Shown here piece after piece: positions 47,301-54,721 of a stretch of DNA of 60,283 bases. A program made the translations under genes and the position numbers. The notes under the pieces were generated by a model. The model was not told the origin of the DNA, did no database searches, and saw only the letters and a list, made by a program, of their open reading frames with translations. Positions within the stretch are counted from its first letter, which is position 1; each line of letters begins with the position of its first letter. This DNA is from Planctomycetota bacterium (lineage in GTDB: Bacteria; Planctomycetota; Phycisphaerae; Sedimentisphaerales; Anaerobacaceae). The stretch lies in the NCBI GenBank assembly GCA_022563885.1, contig JADFMM010000006.1, positions 1-60,283 of the forward strand. The letters are read 5' to 3'.

Positions 47301-48182
47301 GTCCGCGACGTAGGTTTTCAGTGTCGTACCAGTGGCTCCATCAATGACCGTGAGGGGTTCATGTATTCCTAATGAGGCATACAGAATGTCTCCTATCGCT
47401 ACCAGCTTGCGCGGCAGATAGGCGGGACCGCTCTTTAGCCTGTGCATATGGCTGTACCATTCACTGATATCCCGCTTCCACAATATGAACCCATTGTAAG
47501 CGTCACGTGCTACCAGTTTCCACGTCGGCCTCAAGTAGATAGACAGTCTCGATGATTCGTCCATCGTATGGTATATCCTGCCGCCGGCGGTCACACACGC
47601 ACCCATGGCCGACATATGATCATGATGTCTTGAATACCGGGGGCTGCCGACCCAGTTGAGATGTTTTGGAGGATGGACCTGCTGATCACGGGACACAGCG
47701 TTATTATCAGAATCATGCAGATAGTGGGTCCATTCGTCTGTATCGGGTGGCACTGGTTTTATGGTCTTCTGCCATTTTTGGCCGTCTTTAATATAGGCAA
47801 CGCCATAGGGTGCTAGTACACGCATGACTTCCTCCAGTGCTACGGCACCAAGATCCTCGCAGACCACAAGGTTGACAAGATTGTCTATGTAGGGCAGGTT
47901 CTTGCCGTCAAACGCAGACACCGTAACACCCTCTCCCCTTGCAAGCAGTTTCAGGCGTGTGGCCTGGACCGCTTTCCCATCAACATCCAGGCCCTGGACT
48001 AGGTAGCGGTCATTCACCTGCAGCGCTGTGGTAAGTGTGGCGTCGCCACAGCCAATGTGTACGATCAGTCCACCTTTAATGCCAGAATCTTCAATAATGT
48101 CACTGCCTGTCATAGCAATTGCCGAAACAGAAAACACCAGTAAATAGGCAAACATTGCCAGTTGACTCATCCGGGATTTCAT
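44346..48182 (-). CDS. Exported methyltransferase-like / PQQ propeller / LamG fusion
   Basis: 1278 residues, AGGAGA eight bases before the ATG. Signal peptide 1-24. Residues about 30-150 look like a class I methyltransferase: VHIGCGDATLTTALQ (SAM loop), LDVDGKAVQATR, NLVVCEDLGAVALEEVMRVLAP. A WTHYLHDSDNNAVSRD linker leads to a long PQQ-type propeller (about 170-900) with repeated W motifs (GFILWKRDI, GKALWKSEP, GKTLWTDE, GKKLWSYV). A LamG jelly roll (about 940-1100, WVHIAGVLTSGKKLKLYIDGKL) interrupts it, and the last blade follows. SAM is not expected outside the cytoplasm, so the first domain may bind another ligand. Single gene. Confidence 0.88.
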   Translation of the reverse strand: MKSRMSQLAMFAYLLVFSVSAIAMTGSDIIEDSGIKGGLIVHIGCGDATLTTALQVNDRYLVQGLDVDGKAVQATRLKLLARGEGVTVSAFDGKNLPYIDNLVNLVVCEDLGAVALEEVMRVLAPYGVAYIKDGQKWQKTIKPVPPDTDEWTHYLHDSDNNAVSRDQQVHPPKHLNWVGSPRYSRHHDHMSAMGACVTAGGRIYHTMDESSRLSIYLRPTWKLVARDAYNGFILWKRDISEWYSHMHRLKSGPAYLPRKLVAIGDILYASLGIHEPLTVIDGATGTTLKTYVADMETDEILYSEGVLFLVGSAGDKPNPTVALRAIKGEESRRLVAVRADSGDIIWEFNSKILPLSLTLGKGQVYLHDTETIVALDIKTGKALWKSEPLKYWTIMSPMFAPTLVSYKDVVFFAGGATFKPHRGSYDQMYAISAKDGKTLWTDEHPPSGYQSPEDILIVDDLVWCAATTSGNLSGELIGRDPWTGEEKKRFPSNVDTYWFHHRCYRAKATDNYFLMSRTGVEFVDYKEEDWKIHHWVRGACLYGVMPANGSLYAPQHPCACYPEVKLNGFSALSSHREPADTKPTNRLVKGAAYGAINHQRISSGREEWPTFRHDASRSGSTTAGIPNALKKSWTLEIGGRLSQPVLGGGRLFVSEVDRHAVHAIDETTGKKLWSYVAGGRIDSAPTLYRGCVLFGSNDGWVYCVRASDGELAWKFLAAPRDMKHMAFEQVESVWPVPGNILIEKDTAYFVAGRNIFLDGGLHLYRLNPLTGEMLSDTVMSDVDPDGKPIQDYIDWLNMPVGRPDILSSNGKHVYMCSQPFDMEGKRTRINRLKVTDQRGEDAHLFCPSGFLDDSWWHRTYQVYGQSFSGGHSGYHRAGRETPCGKLMAFDEEYIYSFGRKPEYYRWTTPIEHQLFSVDKKWTLGTGKPKAEQKKQSEKENSMIRYAVTDSLDPVGKSLAVEAWVKPERANATGVILARGGPSNGYALVLQKGKPKFMIRTDGYVYSVVATEKVKAKWVHIAGVLTSGKKLKLYIDGKLNNEGEESGPISALPVQGMEIGADDAGSVGDYKTPSLFKGSIDDVRIYHGDLTAAEIMGHTKSEHAVDAAHAELVLHCTFNNGDAQDSSGQKNHGILTNGVTPAKGKYGQALSFSGNLRPNRRRSTTTAFPYRWTQDLPLFVRAMVKTADKLIVAGPEDIIDEEKVKVLFNSPEMQVRLDKQSALLAGERGGILWMVSTKDGQKISDYKLDVPPIFDGMIAANGKLFISTMDGSVVCLEGK

Positions 48183-48559
48183 AATCTGTGTCTCCTAATT
48201 TCAATTCAACAACACGCCTGTTGGGCCACCATATGAACGGCTGAAAAAAATGAATTCAGCATAAACGAGTAGTGTACTGGCGGTAGTCAATTGTTTCAAG
48301 GGGAGAAAACGTCCAAGTTTCTTATTGACGGTCCCCTAACCAGGACGTGCAAGAAGATGGACGCGGTTCCATTTCCTGTTATTCTGGTACAAATGGGTCT
48401 TAGGCTCTGTCGGAAGACCCGATCTGGCTTCCCTTCGGGTCTGAGCCTCAGGGTCGAAGACGAGCGGCTCTTTTTCCGCGAAAATTTGGGTGCTCACGGG
48501 AGCTCCATAATGGCAGAAATCAGGGACGACGCGTGCGTCAGTTGATTGGGGAAACTTAG
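48183..48559. promoter_or_regulatory. Divergent control region of the PQQ/LamG gene and the moxR operon
   Basis: About 375 bp. It contains a half-copy of the inverted-repeat element (48310-48340) and a nested hairpin at 48402-48448. The latter lies in the probable leader of the moxR operon. No clear promoter hexamers could be placed. The short open frames here are not credible. Confidence 0.45.
48402..48448 (+). ncRNA. Candidate structured leader RNA upstream of moxR
   Basis: Outer stem AGGCTC/GAGCCT encloses inner stem GACCCGA/TCGGGTC with a 12-base loop and an asymmetric eight-to-one internal loop. A further GCGG-CTCTTTTT-CCGC hairpin follows at about 48464-48479. No known riboswitch class is recognised. 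It may be a leader element or a relic of a repeat. Confidence 0.35.
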
Positions 48560-49552
48560 ATGACTAAGGATATACAGGAAGTTAACGAGCGATTTAGGCG
48601 CGAAAGCGAGGTTATTGATCGCGTTCGACGCGAAATCAGCAAGGTAATCGTTGGCCAGAGCGATCTTGTTGAGCGATTGATCCTTGCTTTGCTGTGTAAT
48701 GGGCATGTTCTTATCGAGGGCATCCCCGGGTTAGCAAAGACCCTTTCAGTGACGACGCTGGCGAGGACAATTGACGCCAGTTTTCACCGGATACAGTTTA
48801 CGCCAGATCTGTTACCGGCCGATTTGATAGGGACTCTGATCTACAATCCCAAGACCGGTCAGTTTTCAACACGAAAAGGGCCGGTATTTTGCAATATTAT
48901 TCTTGCTGATGAGATCAACCGGGCCCCAGCGAAAGTTCAGAGCGCATTACTTGAGGCCATGCAGGAGAGGCAGGTTACTATCGGGGAGGAGTGTTTTGTT
49001 CTTGATGAGCCCTTTCTGGTGCTTGCCACACAGAATCCTATCGAGCAGGAGGGTACCTATCCTCTGCCCGAGGCTCAGGTCGATAGGTTTTTGTTCAAAC
49101 TGAAGGTCGGCTATCCGCAGCGTGACGAGGAGCGTGAGATCATGCGCAAGATGGCGCGGAGTCATCCAAATTTTGATGTCAATACCGTGATGACTCCTGC
49201 GGATATATTGCGATTGAGAGATCTTGTTGACGAAGTGTATATGGATGAGAAGATCGAGGAGTACATTCTCGACCTTATTACGGCAACACGGGAGCCAAAG
49301 GCATTTGATTTGGGTGAACTTGATGGCTTTATTCGTTACGGGGCATCGCCGAGAGCCACGATTTATCTGGCCATGGCAGCTAAAGGGCGTGCATTTTTGT
49401 GCGGTCGTGGATATGTTTCACCGCAAGATATAAAGTGTGTGGGCATGGATGTTTTGCGCCATCGCCTGATCGTAACCTATGAAGCCGAAGCTCAAAAAAT
49501 GACGAGCGAAGACATTCTCAAACGCATATTTAACACGGTCCATGTGCCATAA
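48560..49552 (+). CDS. moxR: MoxR-type AAA+ ATPase
   Basis: 330 residues, GGGGA before the ATG. Walker A GIPGLAKT (54-61), Walker B IILADEINRAP with D117/E118, sensor region ATQNPIEQEGTYPLPEAQ and the C-terminal lid (YGASPRATIYLAMAAKG). MoxR ATPases act as chaperones that activate VWA-domain partners, here the three DUF58/VWA genes that follow. It is the first gene of a six-gene bat-type operon; the next gene starts 18 bp later. Confidence 0.96.
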   Translation: MTKDIQEVNERFRRESEVIDRVRREISKVIVGQSDLVERLILALLCNGHVLIEGIPGLAKTLSVTTLARTIDASFHRIQFTPDLLPADLIGTLIYNPKTGQFSTRKGPVFCNIILADEINRAPAKVQSALLEAMQERQVTIGEECFVLDEPFLVLATQNPIEQEGTYPLPEAQVDRFLFKLKVGYPQRDEEREIMRKMARSHPNFDVNTVMTPADILRLRDLVDEVYMDEKIEEYILDLITATREPKAFDLGELDGFIRYGASPRATIYLAMAAKGRAFLCGRGYVSPQDIKCVGMDVLRHRLIVTYEAEAQKMTSEDILKRIFNTVHVP

Positions 49553-49570
49553 TGAGCTTATTGAGTCGTT

Positions 49571-50464
49571 ATGGTCACCAATGAGATGTTAGACAAACTT
49601 CGTTATATTCAGATATACAGCAGTAAAGCGGTCAACGAAATGCTTGCGGGTGAGTATCATAGCGTTTTCAAGGGTCGCGGTGTTGAATTTCATGAGGTGC
49701 GTGAGTACCAGACCGGCGACGATATTCGCAGTGTGGACTGGAACGTCACGGCACGCATGGGGCGTCCTTTTGTGAAACGATATGTGGAGGAAAGACAGCT
49801 TTCGCTTTTTTTCCTAGTGGATCTTTCGGCGTCAGGCAGTTTTGGAAGTGCAGGGAAAGCTAAAAACGAAATCGCAGCGGAGTTGTGTGCTCTGCTGGCA
49901 TTTTCAGCGATCAAGAACAATGACAAGGTAGGGCTTGTTATATTTACGGGTAAGGTGGAGCTTTTTGTTCCGCCTGGCAAAGGGATTTCGCATGTTCTTC
50001 GGATCATCCGGATGCTCTTGGGTTTTGAACCGAGTAGCAAGGGGACGGATATATCAGGTGCACTTGAGTACTTGGGACGCTTGCACTATAAAAAAAGTGT
50101 GGTATTTCTGGTGTCAGACTTTCTGGATTCAGGATACCAAGAACCGATGCAGGTCATTGCCCGGCGCCATGATCTTATCGCGGTATCTGTCCGGGATCCC
50201 GCCGAAATGAGGCTCGCCGATTCAGGACTGGTTGTGCTGGCAGATGCCGAAAGTGGCAAACGCGTCGTAGTTGACAGTTCGTGTCCTGCGGTTCGAAAGG
50301 CATTTGCGGCACGCGGTCTGGAACGGCAAAGAAAGCTTGCCGAATCGTTTGTCTCCATGGAGATAGACCATATTCCTGTTGAATGCGGGGATGACTACCT
50401 GCGTGACCTAATCACATTTTTTCGTCAGCGTGAGCGTAAACAGAGTGGTGAGTATGCACGCTAA
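49571..50464 (+). CDS. DUF58 / VWA-like protein
   Basis: 297 residues. The family core GRGVEFHEVREYQTGDDIRSVDWNVTARMGRPFVKRYVEER is intact, followed by a VWA-like fold starting FFLVDLSASGSFG (DxSxS-type metal site). It is cytoplasmic, a presumed client of MoxR. The start could also be the second ATG four codons on, since the ribosome-binding site is weak. It overlaps the next gene by 11 bp. Confidence 0.95.
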   Translation: MVTNEMLDKLRYIQIYSSKAVNEMLAGEYHSVFKGRGVEFHEVREYQTGDDIRSVDWNVTARMGRPFVKRYVEERQLSLFFLVDLSASGSFGSAGKAKNEIAAELCALLAFSAIKNNDKVGLVIFTGKVELFVPPGKGISHVLRIIRMLLGFEPSSKGTDISGALEYLGRLHYKKSVVFLVSDFLDSGYQEPMQVIARRHDLIAVSVRDPAEMRLADSGLVVLADAESGKRVVVDSSCPAVRKAFAARGLERQRKLAESFVSMEIDHIPVECGDDYLRDLITFFRQRERKQSGEYAR

Positions 50465-51479
50465 AACGGTTTTGGTACTAACACATTGGGGCATACTGGC
50501 GGCCATCGGGGCTGCGCTTGGCTTGGGGATTTGTTCCTGTAAGCGTGAAGCACGGCAAGGACCACGGAGATTTGACGAAGAATTCTCGTATAAAGCAGAG
50601 GGTATCGATCTCACCCTGACTGTTCGGGGGACCGAGATCAGCCTAGCCGGGCTTGTTGAGCTTGTGTTTGAGATAAAGCATGCCAGCGACGTGGAGGTTG
50701 AGATTGCCCAGATCGAAGGTTGGCGGGGCGAATTCGAGCTTTATGCGCTTGTTGAAGAGCCGGGAAGGATGATCGATGGGGGCCGTGGAATCATACGCCG
50801 GGTCGTATATTCGCTTGAGCCGCAGCGTGCAGGTGACTATCTGATAGACAAGATCAAGGTTGATTATTGGCACACTGATCGGCCGCTTCTTCGTGACAGT
50901 ATGGTGATGGAACCGTTTTCCGTACAGGTCTATTCGTTGGTTTATAGCTTGGTCGGGGAGAACACTAATGCTGCCGATATTCTGGACATTGAAGGACCTT
51001 GGATACCCAAGGAAAGCAAGCACTATTGGGGCCTGGCAGCGCTGGTGGCGGTTGTGTGTGGATGCGGCCTAGTATGGTTCTTTAGGAGAGAAAAACTGGA
51101 AGAGGTGATTGAGCAAGAGGTGGAGACAGCCCCGGCGGCAGGTGAGATCGCGATGCGTGAACTGACGAAGCTGCTTGACGAGAGGCTTTACGCGAGGGGT
51201 CTGTTTGATCCTTTCTTTGTGCGGCTTTCGGACATAGTGCGGCAGTACATCGAGTCAAAGTTTGATTGTCCGGTCCTTTCCCAGACGACGGAGGAGTTTT
51301 TGACTGCGATATCGCAAGAAGACGTGTTTGACAAAGAGCAAAAGAAGATGCTGGGACGCTTTCTGACGCAATGCGATAGAGTGAAATTTGCCGGAATCGC
51401 TGTCAGCCCAGAGTTCGCACGTGTCAGTGGTGAAAACTGTAAGTGTTTCATTATGACCACTATGGTGGAGAGGCGATGA
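50454..51479 (+). CDS. DUF4381-like membrane protein of the bat operon
   Basis: 341 residues from an ATG inside the end of the DUF58 gene; GTGs 6 and 9 bases earlier are alternatives. An N-terminal hydrophobic segment ends GLGICSC, so it may be a lipoprotein or an anchored protein. A periplasmic beta domain follows (about 35-180), then one helix (AALVAVVCGCGLVWFF, about 190-207). A cytoplasmic helical domain comes last (MRELTKLLDERLYARGLFDPFFVRLSDIVRQYIE), typical of DUF4381. It stands between DUF58 and batA as in other bat operons. Confidence 0.82.
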   Translation: MHAKTVLVLTHWGILAAIGAALGLGICSCKREARQGPRRFDEEFSYKAEGIDLTLTVRGTEISLAGLVELVFEIKHASDVEVEIAQIEGWRGEFELYALVEEPGRMIDGGRGIIRRVVYSLEPQRAGDYLIDKIKVDYWHTDRPLLRDSMVMEPFSVQVYSLVYSLVGENTNAADILDIEGPWIPKESKHYWGLAALVAVVCGCGLVWFFRREKLEEVIEQEVETAPAAGEIAMRELTKLLDERLYARGLFDPFFVRLSDIVRQYIESKFDCPVLSQTTEEFLTAISQEDVFDKEQKKMLGRFLTQCDRVKFAGIAVSPEFARVSGENCKCFIMTTMVERR

Positions 51480-52525
51480 GGTTTGAGGATCCCTGGGCAT
51501 TTTTGCTGCTTCCACTGGTTGTGGTGTACTGTTGCGTCTGCCGGAGAGGGGCCACAGCACTTGTGTTTTCATCGGTAGACCTTGTAGCTGTGAACATTCG
51601 GTCTGTTCGCCAGCGTTTTTTGGGGGTCGTTGGCTTACTGGAGATGTTGAGTCTGCTGCTGATCGTCGTGGCGATTGGGCGGCCACAGATAGGAAGGGAA
51701 AAACTGCGTGACATAAGCCGCGGCGTCGCCATACAAATGGTGATCGATGTGTCGAGTAGCATGGATTTATCAGTAGATTCATCAGGAAGGCATGAGAGCA
51801 GGCTTGAGATTGCCAAACGTGTATTTGAAGAATTCATTGCCGGTGATGACGAGGGGGCCAAAGGGCGTGAAAATGACCTCATAGGAATGATTAGGTTCGC
51901 ACGCTATGCAGATACGCTTTGCCCACTGACGTTGGGGCACGACGCGCTTTTGCAGTTTGTCAGAGAGTTGGAGATTGAGAGTCGAGCAAATGAAGATGGA
52001 ACCGCCATTGGAGACGCACTGATGCTGGCGGCGGCAAGGCTAAGTAAGGCTCACGCATCTTCCGGGGAAGGTGACGAAAAGGACCGCGCCGGTTATGAAA
52101 TCAAGAGTAAGGTGATCATACTGCTGACGGATGGTGAGAATAACTGTGGCAGGCACATGCCCATGGAGGGAGCCGCCCTGGCCCAGAAATGGGGTATACG
52201 CGTGCATACAATCGGGTTTGGCGACAAGCCTGATACACGTGTCGTTCAGACGCCGGCCGGTGAGCGGGAAATATCAGTCAATAGTGCGGATACGCAGACG
52301 CTGGCGCTGGTGGCACAGGCTACGGGGGGCGTGTTTCGGATGGCAAACGATGCCGATTCGTTGCGAGCGGTGTATCGCGAGATAGATGCCATGGAAAAGA
52401 GTGATATCGTCAGAGTGTCACGGATGGAGTATGGCGAGGCGTTTGGCGGATTTGCACTTGCCGGGCTTTGCTGCCTGGCGCTTGAGCAGTTGTTGGCTGC
52501 AACGCTATTGAGGAGGCTGCCATGA
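51476..52525 (+). CDS. batA: BatA-type VWA membrane protein
   Basis: 349 residues; the ATG overlaps the previous stop (ATGA). Two N-terminal helices (about 8-22 and 47-67), then a VWA domain with metal site D91-x-S93-x-S95 (DVSSSM), the threonine in EDGTAIGDAL and the aspartate in LLTDGENN. A C-terminal helix follows (about 325-345). It is an inner-membrane protein exposing the VWA domain. With BatB, BatC and BatD it is linked in Bacteroides and spirochetes to oxygen and stress tolerance. Confidence 0.93.
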   Translation: MRFEDPWAFLLLPLVVVYCCVCRRGATALVFSSVDLVAVNIRSVRQRFLGVVGLLEMLSLLLIVVAIGRPQIGREKLRDISRGVAIQMVIDVSSSMDLSVDSSGRHESRLEIAKRVFEEFIAGDDEGAKGRENDLIGMIRFARYADTLCPLTLGHDALLQFVRELEIESRANEDGTAIGDALMLAAARLSKAHASSGEGDEKDRAGYEIKSKVIILLTDGENNCGRHMPMEGAALAQKWGIRVHTIGFGDKPDTRVVQTPAGEREISVNSADTQTLALVAQATGGVFRMANDADSLRAVYREIDAMEKSDIVRVSRMEYGEAFGGFALAGLCCLALEQLLAATLLRRLP

Positions 52526-54720
52526 GTGGTGCGATTCTTTATGATGCCGGGATGCTTAAACTGCTGTGGATTGGCGTTGCGGTGACAGGATTGATCGTCT
52601 ATGGCTGGCGCATGCGCCAGAAAAACTTGCTCCGGTTTGCCGACCGGGAGATGCTTGAACGGCTGGGTGGAAAACTGAACCGGTGGGGAGAGTGCTTAAG
52701 GGGAGGATGTGTCTGTGTCGCGCTTGTACTGATCATTTTGGCGCTTTCCAGGCCTGCATGGGACGCAAAGGAGGTCAAAATCGCACGCAGCGGACGAGAC
52801 ATCATGTTTGTTGTTGATGTTTCGCGGAGTATGTTTGCAGAAGACCTGCAGCCGAACCGGCTTGAGCGGGCAAAGCAGGCTATCATGGATTGTACCGAAG
52901 GGCTTAGAGGTGACCGAGTCGGGCTGGTTGTTTTTGCGGGATCGGCGTCGATCAAGTGTCCGCTGACGCTGGACTATGATTTTTTCCGCAATGTGCTGGC
53001 GGAGATATCCTGGGATAGTGCGCAGATAGGAGGGACGCGGATCGGCGACGCGATCCTGAAAACGGCTCAGCATCTGCTGAATGAGAAACGGAGTGGATAT
53101 CAGGATATCATACTGGTCACCGATGGCGAGGATCATGAAAGCCGGCCCGAGGAGGCAGCGACAATTCTGAAGACAGGTGGGATTCGGCTGATTGCCGTCG
53201 GCATCGGGGATGCTTACCGGGGCAAGCGTATTGAAGTTGAGGATGGGGAGACGGGATCAACGTCGTTTTTGACATATCAGGGGCAGGAGGTCTGGAGCAG
53301 ACTAAATTCCCCCCTGCTTCGGAGGATCGTGGACGCTGCCGGCCAGGGTGTTTTTTGGGAGGCGGGTACAGGCGCAATCGATCTGACAGGTGTCTATCGC
53401 AGAGAGATTGCCACAGCCCAACGGATCGAGACGGATGCGCAAACCATGGTTGTTTATGAGGAAAAGTTTCAGTGGTTTTTGGCCGGGGCGCTGACGCTCA
53501 TGCTCTTGCGGAGGGCCGGTACATTTGGGCGCAGTTTTGCGGTAAAAGGAGTGATGGTTGCGATTTTCTTTGGGGCTATAACGGGAGAAACTCAGAGTGC
53601 CCGGGCTGGGGAAAACGAGGGTTTGAGGGCTTATAACGAGGGGCGTTTCACAGAGGCCGTCACAGTATTTCAACTGCTGCTGGACAGGGACGGTGAGTCA
53701 CCGGGGGTATTGTACAATCTTGGCGTGAGCCTTTATAAACGGGGCGCCTATAAGGAGGCATTCGACACTTTTGATGCAGCAACCCTGGCAGGGGCAGAGG
53801 CTGGGCTTACGCTGCGCTGCATTTATAATGAGGGCAACTGCATGTTCCGAATCGCCGAGGCAATGGTGCAACTGGACGACGATGGCTTGGCAATGGAAAA
53901 AGAGGGCCTGGTTGATATGATTGGATTCTATGCTCAGAGTCGTCGATCTTACCGCGCAGTGCTGAAGACTGAGTACCGTTTTGAGAAAGCCGCCTTCAAT
54001 CTTGAAATGGTGAAGATCAGGATGGCAGAGGCAAGGGCGGCATTGACGATCATTGAGGAAGCGGAACAAATGGCAACGAAACAGCTTGCCTCTGTACGCA
54101 AGTATCTGGAAGCGCTTCTGGCCAGGCAGGAGCAATTGGCAGACGAGACGGTTGATGTCGTCGAGTGGAAAACGGATAATGGTGTCGCTGGCGCCATGGC
54201 AGGGCAGCAACTCTTGCTAGCAGATGTGGATAAAGTACGTATGCTGATGGAGCGACTCAAGGGACAATTGCCCAACTTTCCGGTGGAGGATACCCAGGGC
54301 AAGATCATTAATGTGTCCGTGATGCAAGCTTCAATTGAGCACATGGCCAAGGTGATCGAAGCAGAGGGTTTGGCGATAGAGGACCTTGGAAACGAGCGCC
54401 TCGGTGAAGCCATCGAAAAGCAGTATATGGCGGTCGATGCGTTGGAGCTGGCATTAGAGGCGTTGCCTGAGATGGGTGGGGAGGAAGGAGAAGGCATAGA
54501 GGACAAAGGGAGTGAGGGCAAATGGACCGAGAGCGGCGAGGAGGGTGAAGGCCAGACGGACAGGCAGCTGTTTGAACTTGCGGCGGGTGAGATTGACGCG
54601 ATATCGCTACCTGCACCGGATGTCTCTCCGGAAGAAATACTCAAAGAAGAAGTCCTAAACCGACGCCAGCGGCAGCGCAAACGCTCGGGCCAGTATAGTG
54701 ACGTGGAGAGGAACTGGTAA
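52522..54720 (+). CDS. BatB-BatC fusion: VWA membrane protein plus TPR domain
   Basis: 732 residues, start overlapping the batA stop. Residues 1-330 are BatB-like: two helices (10-29, 63-79), VWA metal site D99-x-S101-x-S103 (DVSRSM), GGTRIGDAI and VTDGEDHES, and helix 315-331. After another hydrophobic stretch (about 345-365) comes a BatC-like part: TPR units NEGLRAYNEGRFTEAVTVFQLLLDRDGESPGVLYNLGVSLYKRG, then a long helical region and an acidic Glu/Gly-rich tail (about 650-690). BatB and BatC are normally separate proteins, though fusions are known in some lineages. Confidence 0.9.
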   Translation: MSGAILYDAGMLKLLWIGVAVTGLIVYGWRMRQKNLLRFADREMLERLGGKLNRWGECLRGGCVCVALVLIILALSRPAWDAKEVKIARSGRDIMFVVDVSRSMFAEDLQPNRLERAKQAIMDCTEGLRGDRVGLVVFAGSASIKCPLTLDYDFFRNVLAEISWDSAQIGGTRIGDAILKTAQHLLNEKRSGYQDIILVTDGEDHESRPEEAATILKTGGIRLIAVGIGDAYRGKRIEVEDGETGSTSFLTYQGQEVWSRLNSPLLRRIVDAAGQGVFWEAGTGAIDLTGVYRREIATAQRIETDAQTMVVYEEKFQWFLAGALTLMLLRRAGTFGRSFAVKGVMVAIFFGAITGETQSARAGENEGLRAYNEGRFTEAVTVFQLLLDRDGESPGVLYNLGVSLYKRGAYKEAFDTFDAATLAGAEAGLTLRCIYNEGNCMFRIAEAMVQLDDDGLAMEKEGLVDMIGFYAQSRRSYRAVLKTEYRFEKAAFNLEMVKIRMAEARAALTIIEEAEQMATKQLASVRKYLEALLARQEQLADETVDVVEWKTDNGVAGAMAGQQLLLADVDKVRMLMERLKGQLPNFPVEDTQGKIINVSVMQASIEHMAKVIEAEGLAIEDLGNERLGEAIEKQYMAVDALELALEALPEMGGEEGEGIEDKGSEGKWTESGEEGEGQTDRQLFELAAGEIDAISLPAPDVSPEEILKEEVLNRRQRQRKRSGQYSDVERNW

Positions 54721-54721
54721 G

